Source of the DNA: Bradyrhizobium sp.
Lineage (GTDB): Bacteria > Pseudomonadota > Alphaproteobacteria > Rhizobiales > Xanthobacteraceae
Direction: 5' to 3'
NCBI RefSeq assembly: GCF_004799445.1
Contig: NZ_SSNA01000098.1
Coordinates: 1 to 60,540, forward strand
Length of the DNA stretch: 60,540 nucleotides
This document shows, one piece after another, positions 7,858 to 16,538 of this stretch (positions within the stretch are counted from its first letter, which is position 1; every line of letters begins with the position of its first letter). Both the position numbers and the translations under genes were made by a program. Under the pieces are notes generated by a model that saw only the letters and a list, made by a program, of their open reading frames with translations, was not told the DNA's origin and ran no database searches.

Positions 7858-8369
7858 TATTGCGGACCGAGGCCGGTATCCTTCAGCCGCTGCGCAAACC
7901 AGCGGGACAAGGGCTGGTCGAGCACGCCGCCGACATAGACATCCGAAACGGCGCTACGCTTGCCCAGCACCAGATGGACGCCGATCCAGTAGGCGAACCA
8001 CAGATGCGGGTCGGTCAGCGCGCACAGCTTGTGCCGGTCGTGTTCCGGCGGCTGATGGTTGGATGCCTTCCTGACCTCGATGGCGAGCAGATTATTGGGG
8101 ATTTCGCGCTGGTGCACGACGATGTCGGGATAGATCGATTTGCCGAGATGGTCGTCGGTCGAGACGATCGTTCCATGCGGAAGCCGCAGCGTCCGCGCGC
8201 CCAGCCGGTCATAGTCGCAATCGACCTCCCAGCCCGGAAACTGCTTTTCCAGGTGCACCGCCAGCCGGTGCGTCAGCGTGCGCTCGCCGAGATCGTGCTC
8301 GAACAGGAATGTCTCGTGTGCGTAAAATTCCCTGAGCGCGGTGACGACCTTGTCCAGCTCGGTTTGCAT
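7857..8369 (-). CDS. Hypothetical protein with PD-(D/E)xK nuclease-like core
   Basis: A 170-residue soluble protein; start at 8369 preceded by AGAGGGG. The central pattern YPDIVVHQRE (PD at 81-82) followed about 16 residues later by LLAIEVRKA (E98) looks like the beta-strand pair of a PD-(D/E)xK fold, as in restriction-endonuclease-like proteins. The usual Lys of ExK is Arg100 here with Lys101 next to it, so activity is uncertain. The family is recognisable as a widespread hypothetical (HLEKQFPGWEVDCDYDR upstream). It is a single gene whose stop codon touches palindromic element C. No toxin partner, methylase or phage gene is nearby. Confidence 0.6.
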   Translation of the reverse strand: MQTELDKVVTALREFYAHETFLFEHDLGERTLTHRLAVHLEKQFPGWEVDCDYDRLGARTLRLPHGTIVSTDDHLGKSIYPDIVVHQREIPNNLLAIEVRKASNHQPPEHDRHKLCALTDPHLWFAYWIGVHLVLGKRSAVSDVYVGGVLDQPLSRWFAQRLKDTGLGPQ

Positions 8370-8381
8370 TGGGCCCCTCTA

Positions 8382-8500
8382 CGTCATTCCGGGGCGATGC
8401 CAACGGGTCCGCGCAAGGCGCGGCCCGATGACAGGCTCCGCATCGAACCCGGAATCTCGAGATTCCGGGTCTGGTGCTAACGCACCATCCCGGAATGACG
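8382..8500. repeat. Palindromic repeat family A, copy 1
   Basis: Bounded by CGTCATTCCGGG (8382-8393) and its inverse (8489-8500), with an internal perfect 24-bp palindrome at 8447-8470 centred on CTCGAG. It shares ends and core with copies at 18521, 26228, 48059 and 50572. Confidence 0.85.
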
Positions 8501-8529
8501 ACTAACCCTTGAGCACTCGCCGCCCGCCC

Positions 8530-10074
8530 TCACATCTGCACTTCGATCAGCCGCGGTCCGCGCTCCGGGATCGCTTCGGCCAGCGCCGCGACGAATTCGT
8601 CCGCCGTCGTGACCGAGCGCGCGGCAACGCCCATGCCCTTGGCGAGCGCAACCCAGTCGAGCGTGGGGCGGTCGATCTTCAGCATGTCGAGCGCGCGCTG
8701 TCCCGGCTCGCCGGCGCCGACGCCGTCGAATTCGCCGCGCAGGATCTGATAGATGCGATTGGCGAACACGATGGTGGTGACATTGAGGCCTTCGCGGGCC
8801 TGGGTCCACAGCGACTGCAGCGTGTACATGGCGCTGCCGTCGCCGACCATGCAGATCACCTTGCGGTCGGGGCATGCGACCGCGGCCCCGGTTGCGACCG
8901 GCGTCGAAAATCCGATCGAGCCGCCCATATTCTGCAGCCAGTCGTGCGGGGCGGCCGCGGCGGTCGGCGGAAAGAAGCCGCGCCCGGTGGTGATGGATTC
9001 ATCGACCATGATGGCGTTTTCCGGGATCGCCATCGCGATCGCCTGCGCGATCGAGGCATGGGTCAGCGCGCCCGTCGGTTTTGCCAGTTCGACCAGCGCC
9101 TGCGGCTTGGCCTCGGCGGGCCTGGCGCCGAGTGCCGCGGCCAGCGCCTCGAGGGCGGCGACCGAATTCTCGCCGCCAGACGTCATGCGGTGGACCTCGC
9201 AGCCCTCCGGCTTCAACAGGCTCGGCTTGTTCGGGTAGGCGAAAAACGCCACCGGATCGTTGGCTTCGACCAGAATGATGTTCTTGAAGTCCTTCAGGAT
9301 CGGCAGCGCCTGCTCGATCACGTAGGGAATCCGGTCGATCGCAAACCGCCCGCGCCCGCGCGCCATGCGCGGATTATAGGTCTGGCCCATCACCTTGCAG
9401 CCGGTCTTGCCGGCGATCTGCGCCGCCAGCGCCAGCCCCTGCTCGGTCAGCGCGCCGCCGGTCATCAGCAGCAGCGTCGGCGCGCCGCCGCGCAGCACTT
9501 TGGCGGCGTTGTCGACGGCCTGCGACGAGTAGCTGGCGCGCTGGGATTCCGCCGGCACCTGCGCGATGCCGTCGGCTTCGTTCCAGGCGGTGTCGGCGGG
9601 CAGGATCAGGGTCGCGATCTGCGGCGGCGAACTTTTGGCGGCCGCAATCGCCGCGGCGCCGTCTTTGGCGACGGATTTGGCATCCGGCGAGGTCCGCACC
9701 CACGCCGACATCGGCCGCGCCAGCCCCTCGATGTCGGAGGTCAGCGGCGCGTTGAAGCCGATGTGATAGACGGCATGCTGGCCGACGATGTTGACGATGC
9801 CGGAATTGGCCTTCTTGGCGTTGTGCAGGTTGGCGAGGCCATTGGCGAGACCGGGGCCGAGGTGCAGCAGCGTCGAGGCCGGCGTGCCCTTCATGCGGAA
9901 ATAGCCGTCGGCAGCCCCCGTCACCACCCCCTCGAACAGGCCCAGCACGCAGCGCATACCCTCGACCCGATCGAGCGCGGCAACGAAATGCATCTCGGAA
10001 GTGCCGGGATTGGCGAAGCACACGTCAACGCCGCCCGCCACCAGGGTCCGCACCAGACTTTCCGCACCGTTCAT
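8530..10074 (-). CDS. Thiamine-diphosphate enzyme, acetolactate synthase large subunit-like
   Basis: A 514-residue ThDP-dependent decarboxylase/carboligase of the acetolactate synthase / benzoylformate decarboxylase superfamily. The activating Glu is E48 in GLFEGVVTGAADGY, and the cofactor-binding motif runs from GDGSAMYT to IVFAN. His71 in LLHLGPGLANG is the position that is His in benzoylformate decarboxylase. The Ser of that enzyme is replaced by Thr25 (NPGTSE). No regulatory (small) subunit is adjacent, so a role in branched-chain amino acid synthesis is unlikely; a 2-keto acid decarboxylase is more probable. The start at 10074 has GGGAG seven bases upstream. It is a single gene. Confidence 0.8.
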   Translation of the reverse strand: MNGAESLVRTLVAGGVDVCFANPGTSEMHFVAALDRVEGMRCVLGLFEGVVTGAADGYFRMKGTPASTLLHLGPGLANGLANLHNAKKANSGIVNIVGQHAVYHIGFNAPLTSDIEGLARPMSAWVRTSPDAKSVAKDGAAAIAAAKSSPPQIATLILPADTAWNEADGIAQVPAESQRASYSSQAVDNAAKVLRGGAPTLLLMTGGALTEQGLALAAQIAGKTGCKVMGQTYNPRMARGRGRFAIDRIPYVIEQALPILKDFKNIILVEANDPVAFFAYPNKPSLLKPEGCEVHRMTSGGENSVAALEALAAALGARPAEAKPQALVELAKPTGALTHASIAQAIAMAIPENAIMVDESITTGRGFFPPTAAAAPHDWLQNMGGSIGFSTPVATGAAVACPDRKVICMVGDGSAMYTLQSLWTQAREGLNVTTIVFANRIYQILRGEFDGVGAGEPGQRALDMLKIDRPTLDWVALAKGMGVAARSVTTADEFVAALAEAIPERGPRLIEVQM

Positions 10075-10303
10075 CGTTCCACTCCCGTTCGGCCCGACCT
10101 TGTTCCAAGGACTGAGCGAAGATCAATCATTCCCAGCGGCTTTCGTCAAAGGGTTAGCCGACATTGCTGCCATCGCCGCAGGCGAGCTGCGCTTTTTTAA
10201 CCGCGCCCTTTGAAATCACGACGCTTCACACGCTAGTTGCTTGCGAAAATACGCCAACTGTGGCCTGACTCGGTGCCCAGATCGCTTTTTTGCGAGGAAC
10301 GAG

Positions 10304-10921
10304 ATGACCCGGGTTTTTGCCTTCCTGGCCCTGGCGGCGATGGTGCTGGCGGGCGTTTGTCCGGCGCAAGCCCAAACCAGCAACGACGACTTTTTCAACT
10401 TCTTCGGGCGTGGCGGCTCCAATTACAGGAGTAGCCCCAATTACGGCGCTGGCTCCGACAATTACGGCGGCGGCTCAGGCCCGATTCCGCGCACCGTCGT
10501 CAGCTTTCCCGGCCGATACGCCCCGGGCACCATCTACATCAATACCGCCGAGCGGCGGCTTTACCTGATCCTCGGCAATGGCGAGGCGCTGCAATACGGC
10601 ATCGGCGTCGGCCGCGACGGCTTCCGCTGGTCCGGCGTCCACCGCATCTCGGCGAAACGGGAATGGCCGGGCTGGACGCCGCCGGCGCAGATGCGGGCGC
10701 GGCGGCCCGACCTGCCGCGCTATCTGCCCGGCGGCATCGAAAATCCGCTGGGCGCGCGCGCCATGTATCTGGGCTCGACGCTGTACCGCATCCACGGTTC
10801 GAACGAGCCCGAAACGATCGGCCGCGCCGTATCGTCCGGCTGCTTTCGCATGACCAACGAGGACGTCACCGATCTCTACAATCGCGTCTCGGTCGGCGCC
10901 ACGGTGATCGTGAGGAACTAG
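10304..10921 (+). CDS. L,D-transpeptidase (YkuD family)
   Basis: Periplasmic enzyme that forms 3-3 peptidoglycan cross-links or attaches proteins to peptidoglycan. The protein is 205 residues from the ATG at 10304, which has GAGG six bases upstream. A Sec signal peptide covers about residues 1-24 (ending AQAQT) and is followed by a Gly/Ser/Asn/Tyr-rich linker. The catalytic motif is HGSNEPETIG (H164) and then SSGCFRM (C180). Rhizobiales carry many paralogues, often about 200 residues long, and this one is ordinary. It is a single gene with no cell-wall neighbour. Confidence 0.92.
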   Translation: MTRVFAFLALAAMVLAGVCPAQAQTSNDDFFNFFGRGGSNYRSSPNYGAGSDNYGGGSGPIPRTVVSFPGRYAPGTIYINTAERRLYLILGNGEALQYGIGVGRDGFRWSGVHRISAKREWPGWTPPAQMRARRPDLPRYLPGGIENPLGARAMYLGSTLYRIHGSNEPETIGRAVSSGCFRMTNEDVTDLYNRVSVGATVIVRN

Positions 10922-11091
10922 GGGCACCCCACGTCGGACATCGTGCCCGGATAGAGCCGATGCAACGGTCATCGCGGCGCCGCGGCGGTAGTTTCGAGAG
11001 ACGCTGCTTGACGGCTTTCGCACAATAACTAAAGCCTGTGGTTATGGGTCCCTGCTTTCGTGGGGACGACGGTGTCAATATTGTCGCCATG

Positions 11092-11892
11092 AGCCGGTCC
11101 TTGCATCCACGGATAGTTGCGGCGGCTTTGATAGCGATCGCGCTCGGCGGCCTTGTCGCGCCAGCCTTCTCTGCTGAAAATCCTGCGATCGCGTCGCGGC
11201 AGCGCGCCGAAAAGAAATCCTTCACCGACAGCGAAATCGCCGATGGCTTTTTCAGAGTAGCGTTCGGCGCGGAGTATCACCTTGCCGGCCGGGTCGACCG
11301 CATCCGGAAATACGATCGGCCGGTGCGGGTGTTCGCCGGCGGCGTCAGTCGTCCGGACCGAAAGGCCCAGCTGGCAAAGGTCGTCGCCGATATCGCCACG
11401 CGGATTGCGCATCTCGACATCGCCATGGCGAAAACCGCCGATGACGCCAATGTCGTGGTCACGCTGGTGCGCGACCGCGACCTGTTCCGCACCATCAGGA
11501 GTTTCTACGGCGAGGACCGGGCGCGCGAAATCCGCAAATCGCTCGACCCGCAATGCCTGTCCGGCTTCCACAAAAACGAGAAATTCGAGATCGAGCACTC
11601 CGACGTGATCCTGACCGTCGACACCGGCGATTTCACCTTCCTCGACTGCGCCTATGAGGAACTGCTGCAGGCGCTGGGACCGATCAACGACACCAGCGCG
11701 GTGCCGTGGACCATGTTCAACGACAAGGTATCGATGGGATTCTTCGACGTCTACGACCAGTACCTCCTCAACATCCTCTATGACCCGCGCATCAAGGCCG
11801 GCATGACTATGGCCGAGGTCGAGGCCGTGCTGCCGGAAGTGCTCGCCGACGTGCGGGTCTGGGTGAGGAAGGTGAATGGACTAAAGGAGTAG
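11092..11892 (+). CDS. DUF2927 family exported protein
   Basis: A 266-residue secreted protein. I prefer the ATG at 11092 because it places a signal peptide (core IVAAALIAIALGGL, then APAFSAEN) at the N-terminus; the in-frame start at 11038 would add an unlikely extension. The C-terminal half (FDVYDQYLLNILYDPRIK preceded by a CAYEEL segment with a conserved Cys) matches DUF2927 as I recall. The family may be a metzincin-like hydrolase relative, but no HExxH is seen here, so function is unknown. It is a single gene followed at once by a family B repeat. Confidence 0.75.
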   Translation, partial: SRSLHPRIVAAALIAIALGGLVAPAFSAENPAIASRQRAEKKSFTDSEIADGFFRVAFGAEYHLAGRVDRIRKYDRPVRVFAGGVSRPDRKAQLAKVVADIATRIAHLDIAMAKTADDANVVVTLVRDRDLFRTIRSFYGEDRAREIRKSLDPQCLSGFHKNEKFEIEHSDVILTVDTGDFTFLDCAYEELLQALGPINDTSAVPWTMFNDKVSMGFFDVYDQYLLNILYDPRIKAGMTMAEVEAVLPEVLADVRVWVRKVNGLKE

Positions 11893-11904
11893 AGCAAATT
11901 CAGC

Positions 11905-11987
11905 CGTCATTGCGAGGAGCGCAGCGACGAAGCAATCCACGCTTGCTGTGTGGTAAGATGGATTGCTTCGCTTCGCTCGCAATGACG
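11905..11987. repeat. Palindromic repeat family B, copy 1
   Basis: Starts with CGTCATTGCGAGGAGCG and ends with its approximate inverse (CGCTTCGCTCGCAATGACG). AAGCAATCCA and TGGATTGCTT form the inner stem. Copies 2 and 3 are at 20276 and 40584. Confidence 0.85.
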
Positions 11988-11997
11988 CTGGAAGCCC

Positions 11998-13170
11998 CTA
12001 CGCTGACTTCTCGAACAACTCCCGTCCGATCAGCATGCGGCGGATTTCGCTGGTGCCGGCGCCGATCTCGTAGAGCTTGGCGTCGCGCAGCAATCGCCCC
12101 GTAGGATAGTCGTTGATATAGCCGTTGCCGCCGAGCAGCTGGATCGCGTCGAGCGCGCATTGCGTCGCCTTTTCCGAGGCGTAGAGGATGGCGCCGGCGG
12201 CGTCCTCGCGCGTAGTCTCGCCGCGATCGCAGGCCTTCGCCACCGCGTAGACATAGGCCCGCGACGCATTCATCGTGGTGTACATGTCGGCGATCTTGCC
12301 CTGCACCAGTTGAAAACTGCCGATCGGCTGACCGAACTGTTTGCGCTCGTGGACATAGGGCATCACCACGTCGAGGCAGGCCTGCATGATGCCGAGCGGC
12401 CCCGCCGCCAGCACCGCGCGTTCATAGTCGAGGCCGGACATCAGCACGTTGACGCCGCGGCCGACCTCGCCGAGCACGTTCTCCTCCGGCACTTCGCAAT
12501 TGTCGAACACCAGTTCCGCGGTATCGGAGCCGCGCATGCCGAGCTTGTCGAGCTTTTGCGCGGTGGAAAATCCCTTCATGCCTTTTTCGATGATGAAGGC
12601 GGTGATGCCGCGCGGTCCCGCGGACGGATCGGTCTTTGCGTAGACCACCAGCGTCTCCGCCACCGGGCCGTTGGTGATCCACATCTTGGCGCCGTTGATG
12701 ACGTAGCGATCGCCTTTCTTCTCGGCGCGGGTCGACATCGACACCACGTCGGAGCCGGCACCCGGCTCGGACATCGCCAGCGCGCCGACATGTTCGCCGG
12801 AAATCAGCCCGGGCAGGTATTTCCGCTTCTGCGCCTCGTTGCCGTTGCGGCGCAGCTGATTGACGCACAGGTTGGAATGCGCGCCGTAGGACAGGCCGAC
12901 CGCGGCCGAGGCGCGCGAGATCTCCTCCATCGCCACGCAGTGTTCGAGATAGCCGAGCCCCGAGCCGCCATATTCCTCCTCGACGGTAATTCCGTGCAGG
13001 CCGAGCGCGCCGAGTTTCGGCCACAGATCGCGGGGAAACTGGTTGCTCTTGTCGATCTCGGCGGCGCGCGGCGCGATCTCATCCGTCGAGAAATCACGGA
13101 CGGTGTCGCGGATCGCATCCGCGGTTTCGCCAAGATCAAAATTGAACATCCGATGCGCGTTGGGAATCAT
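11998..13170 (-). CDS. ivd: Isovaleryl-CoA dehydrogenase
   Basis: FAD enzyme of leucine catabolism that oxidises isovaleryl-CoA to 3-methylcrotonyl-CoA. The protein is 390 residues, the usual length. The catalytic base sits where it is special to this subfamily: Glu250 in [13 protein letters not shown]. Acyl-CoA dehydrogenase signatures [14 protein letters not shown] and [20 protein letters not shown] are present. I start it at 13170 ([15 protein letters not shown]), with AAAGG upstream. Other leucine-pathway genes (methylcrotonyl-CoA carboxylase) are not in the window. The gene upstream, the CYP153, is divergent. Confidence 0.92.
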   Translation of the reverse strand: MIPNAHRMFNFDLGETADAIRDTVRDFSTDEIAPRAAEIDKSNQFPRDLWPKLGALGLHGITVEEEYGGSGLGYLEHCVAMEEISRASAAVGLSYGAHSNLCVNQLRRNGNEAQKRKYLPGLISGEHVGALAMSEPGAGSDVVSMSTRAEKKGDRYVINGAKMWITNGPVAETLVVYAKTDPSAGPRGITAFIIEKGMKGFSTAQKLDKLGMRGSDTAELVFDNCEVPEENVLGEVGRGVNVLMSGLDYERAVLAAGPLGIMQACLDVVMPYVHERKQFGQPIGSFQLVQGKIADMYTTMNASRAYVYAVAKACDRGETTREDAAGAILYASEKATQCALDAIQLLGGNGYINDYPTGRLLRDAKLYEIGAGTSEIRRMLIGRELFEKSA

Positions 13171-13539
13171 GATTCGGCGGCCTTTCGGGCTTAAGCGGCT
13201 GGTCTGGCGCACAGCCTTACTTCGTTGCCCATAAGCTTGTCACGGGCCATGGAGGCTGAGAAGGGCCTTTCGCCGGATTGTTCCGCGGTTGCGGCGACAG
13301 GCCCAAATGCGGCAAAACTCTCTCTTGCCCTGACCCGCGCAAGAGGATGTAATTCGAACCAATACCACCCTCCGGCAGCAAGCATGGAGGGGGATAATTC
13401 TGGGGGAGCGACCGATGCGCGGGACCGATGATCTCGCCAGAATCCCCCGCAGAGCGTTGCGTGTGAACGCGCCGGCGCGCATCGCCGGCCGACATGTTCT
13501 TGGAATTTTTCTTAGGATTTATCTCGGGATTTATCAGCG
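13171..13539. other. Divergent intergenic region between ivd and the P450 gene
   Basis: About 370 bp without a gene. It must carry promoters for both ivd (minus) and the cytochrome P450 (plus). I see no clear operator palindrome, riboswitch or repeat; the last 45 bp before the P450 ATG are A/T-rich compared with the surroundings. Confidence 0.5.
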
Positions 13540-14814
13540 ATGAACATCCAGGCCGCCATCAAAACCGATCGACAAGAGCTGCAGCGCGCCGCGCGCGAAG
13601 CCGCCTACGCCATGCCGCTGAAGGATTTTCACCCCGGCGCGCCGCAATTATTTCGCAGCGATACGCTGTGGCCGTATTTCGAGCGGCTGCGCAAGGAAGA
13701 GCCGGTGCATTTCTGCACCTCTGCGCCGATCGAACCCTATTGGTCGGTCACCAAATACAACGACATCATGCATGTCGATACCAATCACGGCATCTTCTCT
13801 TCCGACGTTTCGCTTGGCGGCATCTCGATCCGCGACGTGCCGGCGGGCTACGACTGGCCGAGCTTCATCGCGATGGACCAGCCACGGCACTCCGCCCAGC
13901 GCAAGACCGTGTCGCCGATGTTCACGCCGACCCATCTGGACGAGCTTGCCATCCTGATCCGCGAACGCGCCGGCAAGGTGCTCGACGCATTGCCGCGCAA
14001 CGAGACCTTCGATTTCGTCGATCGGGTGTCGATCGAACTGACCACGCAGATGCTGGCGACATTGTTCGACTTTCCGTTCGAGGAGCGCCGCAAGCTAACA
14101 CGCTGGTCCGACGTCTCCACCGCGCTGCCCAAGAGCGGGGTGGTCGAATCGGTGGAACAGCGCCGGGCCGAGATGGATGAATGCGCGGCCTATTTCACCA
14201 AACTGTGGAACGAGCGCGTCAATGCCGAGCCGCGCAACGACCTGATCTCGATGATGGCGCATAACGACGCCACCAGGTACATGGACCCGGACAACCTGAT
14301 GGGCAACATCATCCTGTTGATCGTCGGCGGCAACGACACCACCCGCAACACCATGAGCGGATCGGTGCTCGCGCTGAACGAAAATCCCGACCAGTATCGC
14401 AAGCTGCGCGACAATCCGGCGCTGATCGATACCATGGTGCCGGAAGTCATTCGCTGGCAGACGCCGCTGGCGCATATGCGGCGCACCGCGCTTGTCGATA
14501 CCGAGCTTGGCGGCAAGACGATCCGAAAAGGCGATCGCGTGGTGATGTGGTACGTCTCCGGCAATCGCGACGAAGAGGTCATCGAGAATCCCAACGAATT
14601 CATTATCGACCGCGCCCGGCCCCGCACCCATCTGTCGTTCGGCTTCGGCATCCATCGCTGCGTCGGCATGCGGCTGGCCGAACTGCAGCTCAAGATCGTG
14701 TGGCAGGAAATGCTGAAGCGATTCGACGAGATCGAGGTGGTCGGCGAGCCGAAGCGGGTGTATTCAAGTTTTGTGCGGGGCATCGAGTCCCTGCCGGTGC
14801 GCATACCTGCGTAA
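13540..14814 (+). CDS. Cytochrome P450, CYP153-type alkane/fatty-acid terminal hydroxylase
   Basis: A 424-residue soluble haem monooxygenase. The haem ligand is Cys374 in FGFGIHRCVG, the oxygen-activating helix has GGNDTTRNTMSGS, and the ExxR motif is EVIRWQ. The segment RWQTPLAHMRRTA with GDRVVMWYVSGNRDEEVI is, from memory, diagnostic of the CYP153 family, whose members hydroxylate the terminal carbon of medium-chain alkanes or fatty acids. The ferredoxin and ferredoxin reductase usually found beside CYP153 genes are absent here, so electrons must come from elsewhere. A fatty-acid or CoA-thioester operon follows 114 bp downstream on the same strand. Confidence 0.85.
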   Translation: MNIQAAIKTDRQELQRAAREAAYAMPLKDFHPGAPQLFRSDTLWPYFERLRKEEPVHFCTSAPIEPYWSVTKYNDIMHVDTNHGIFSSDVSLGGISIRDVPAGYDWPSFIAMDQPRHSAQRKTVSPMFTPTHLDELAILIRERAGKVLDALPRNETFDFVDRVSIELTTQMLATLFDFPFEERRKLTRWSDVSTALPKSGVVESVEQRRAEMDECAAYFTKLWNERVNAEPRNDLISMMAHNDATRYMDPDNLMGNIILLIVGGNDTTRNTMSGSVLALNENPDQYRKLRDNPALIDTMVPEVIRWQTPLAHMRRTALVDTELGGKTIRKGDRVVMWYVSGNRDEEVIENPNEFIIDRARPRTHLSFGFGIHRCVGMRLAELQLKIVWQEMLKRFDEIEVVGEPKRVYSSFVRGIESLPVRIPA

Positions 14815-14928
14815 TGGCGGGCACGCTTGCGCTTTGCCCAGCCTGCGTGCTGAGGTCGCTGGGGTGGACGCATATCGCGACGCGCCCACCGCCGGATCAG
14901 GAACGACCGACATGAACAGGCTTACTGC

Positions 14929-15366
14929 TTGAACACCCCCTTGAATCCGTCGAACCTTGCCGACGCCATCAATGCGCGGGGTTTCAGCCATGCTGCGGGC
15001 TTCCGGATCAATGCGATCCAGCCCGGCAGCGCGGAGGTCTCGTTGCCGCGCCGGGACGACCTGCTGCAGTTCTTTGGCCATTTCCATGGCGGGGTGATCA
15101 CCGCCCTTGCCGATCAGGCCGCGGGCATCGCGGTCACTTCCGGCCTGCCCAAAGGGCGAATCGGGGTCACGGTCGAGATCAAGGTCAATTTCCTCTCGCC
15201 CGCAAGCGGCAACGAACTTGTAGCCCGCGCCAAAACTCTGAAAATGTCAGGTTCGATCGGGGTTGCCACGGTCGAAGTCTTCAGTAAAGACGGGGCCTCT
15301 GAGACCCTCTGCGCATTCTGTACTGCCACCATGCGCGCCCTCGATTTGCCAGCCGAGTTCCGATGA
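14929..15366 (+). CDS. PaaI-type hotdog thioesterase
   Basis: A 145-residue acyl-CoA thioesterase of the hotdog fold. The helix motif HFHGGVITALADQAAG contains the expected Gly-Gly and Asp. The frame has no ATG near its N-terminus. I use the TTG at 14929, which has AGG about nine bases upstream and keeps the typical length. A six-codon frame beginning ATG at 14912 ends in a TGA that overlaps this TTG. It is the first gene of an operon, overlapping the acyl-CoA dehydrogenase by 4 bp (ATGA). It probably recycles CoA from dead-end thioesters of that pathway. Confidence 0.85.
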   Translation: MNTPLNPSNLADAINARGFSHAAGFRINAIQPGSAEVSLPRRDDLLQFFGHFHGGVITALADQAAGIAVTSGLPKGRIGVTVEIKVNFLSPASGNELVARAKTLKMSGSIGVATVEVFSKDGASETLCAFCTATMRALDLPAEFR

Positions 15367-16529
15367 CATCCACAGAACACGACGAATATGTCGATATCCG
15401 CGAAGCCGTTACAAAACTCTGCGCGCAATTCCCCGGCGAATATTGGCGCAAGCTCGACCGCGAGATGGCCTATCCGTCCGCTTTCGTCGATGCGCTGACG
15501 GAAGCGGGCTACCTCTCGGTCCTGATCCCCGAGGAATATGGCGGCGCCGGGCTGAAACTGTCCGCCGCCGCCGCGATCCTCGAAGAGATCCAGCGTTCGG
15601 GGTGCAATGGCGGCGGCTGTCATGCCCAGATGTACACCATGGGCACGCTGCTGCGGCACGGCAGCGACGCGCAAAAAGCAAAATGGCTGCCGAAGGTCGC
15701 CAGCGGCGAGTTGCGGCTGCAGGCGTTCGGAGTCACCGAGCCGACCAGCGGCACCGATACCTCGTCGCTCAAGACCTTCGCCAGGCGCGAAGGCAATGAC
15801 AGCTATGTCGTCAACGGCCAGAAGATCTGGACCAGCCGCGCCGAATATTCCGACCTGATGATCCTCTTGGCGCGCACCACGCCGAAGGAGCAGGCCAAGA
15901 AGCGCACCGACGGCCTGTCGGTGTTCATCGTCGACATGAAGGCGGCGAAGAACAACGGGCTCTCGATCAGTCCGATCCGCACCATGATGAATCACTCCAC
16001 CACCGAAGTGTTCTTCACCGACCTTCGGGTGCCGGCGGAGAACCTGATCGGCGAGGAAGGCAAGGGCTTTCGCTACATCCTGTCCGGCATGAATGCCGAG
16101 CGCATCCTGATCGCGGCCGAGTGCATCGGCGATGCCAAATGGTTCATCGCCAAGGCCTCCGCCTACGCCAGGGAGCGCACCGTGTTCGGCCGCCCGATCG
16201 GCCAGAATCAAGGCGTCCAGTTTCCGATCGCCAAGGCCTATGCGGCGATGCGCGCCGCCGATTTGATGGTCAAGGAAGCCACGCGCAAATATGAAGCTGG
16301 GCTGGACTGCGGCGCCGAGGCCAACATGGCCAAGATGCTGGCGGCCGACGCCTCCTGGGAAGCCGCCAACGCCTGCGTGCAGACCCATGGCGGCTTCGGC
16401 TTCGCGGAGGAATACGATGTCGAGCGCAAATTCCGCGAGACGCGGCTCTATCAGGTCGCACCGATCTCGACCAACCTCATTTTGTCGTACCTCGCCGAGC
16501 ATGTGCTGGGCATGCCCCGCTCCTACTGA
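15363..16529 (+). CDS. Acyl-CoA dehydrogenase
   Basis: A 388-residue FAD enzyme introducing a C2-C3 double bond in an acyl-CoA. The signatures FGVTEPTSGTDTSSL (FAD and substrate contact) and THGGFGFAEEYDVERKFRE (catalytic Glu region) are intact. The substrate cannot be read from the sequence. The neighbours are a CaiB-type CoA-transferase and an itaconyl-CoA-hydratase-like enzyme, as in itaconate and related dicarboxylate pathways, so a branched or dicarboxylic acyl-CoA is plausible. Its start codon overlaps the stop of the thioesterase (15363-15366), implying translational coupling; the CoA-transferase follows after 9 bp. Confidence 0.92.
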   Translation: MTSTEHDEYVDIREAVTKLCAQFPGEYWRKLDREMAYPSAFVDALTEAGYLSVLIPEEYGGAGLKLSAAAAILEEIQRSGCNGGGCHAQMYTMGTLLRHGSDAQKAKWLPKVASGELRLQAFGVTEPTSGTDTSSLKTFARREGNDSYVVNGQKIWTSRAEYSDLMILLARTTPKEQAKKRTDGLSVFIVDMKAAKNNGLSISPIRTMMNHSTTEVFFTDLRVPAENLIGEEGKGFRYILSGMNAERILIAAECIGDAKWFIAKASAYARERTVFGRPIGQNQGVQFPIAKAYAAMRAADLMVKEATRKYEAGLDCGAEANMAKMLAADASWEAANACVQTHGGFGFAEEYDVERKFRETRLYQVAPISTNLILSYLAEHVLGMPRSY

Positions 16530-16538
16530 GAACCTAAT

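Noticed and set aside
8509..10200. 563-codon plus-strand frame opposite the ThDP enzyme
   Set aside because: Its product is almost entirely Arg, Gly, Ala and His without a domain, and the opposite strand has complete ThDP motifs.
11029..11091. N-terminal extension of the DUF2927 protein starting at 11038
   Set aside because: The added residues resemble translated repeat sequence and would hide the signal peptide that begins at the ATG at 11092.
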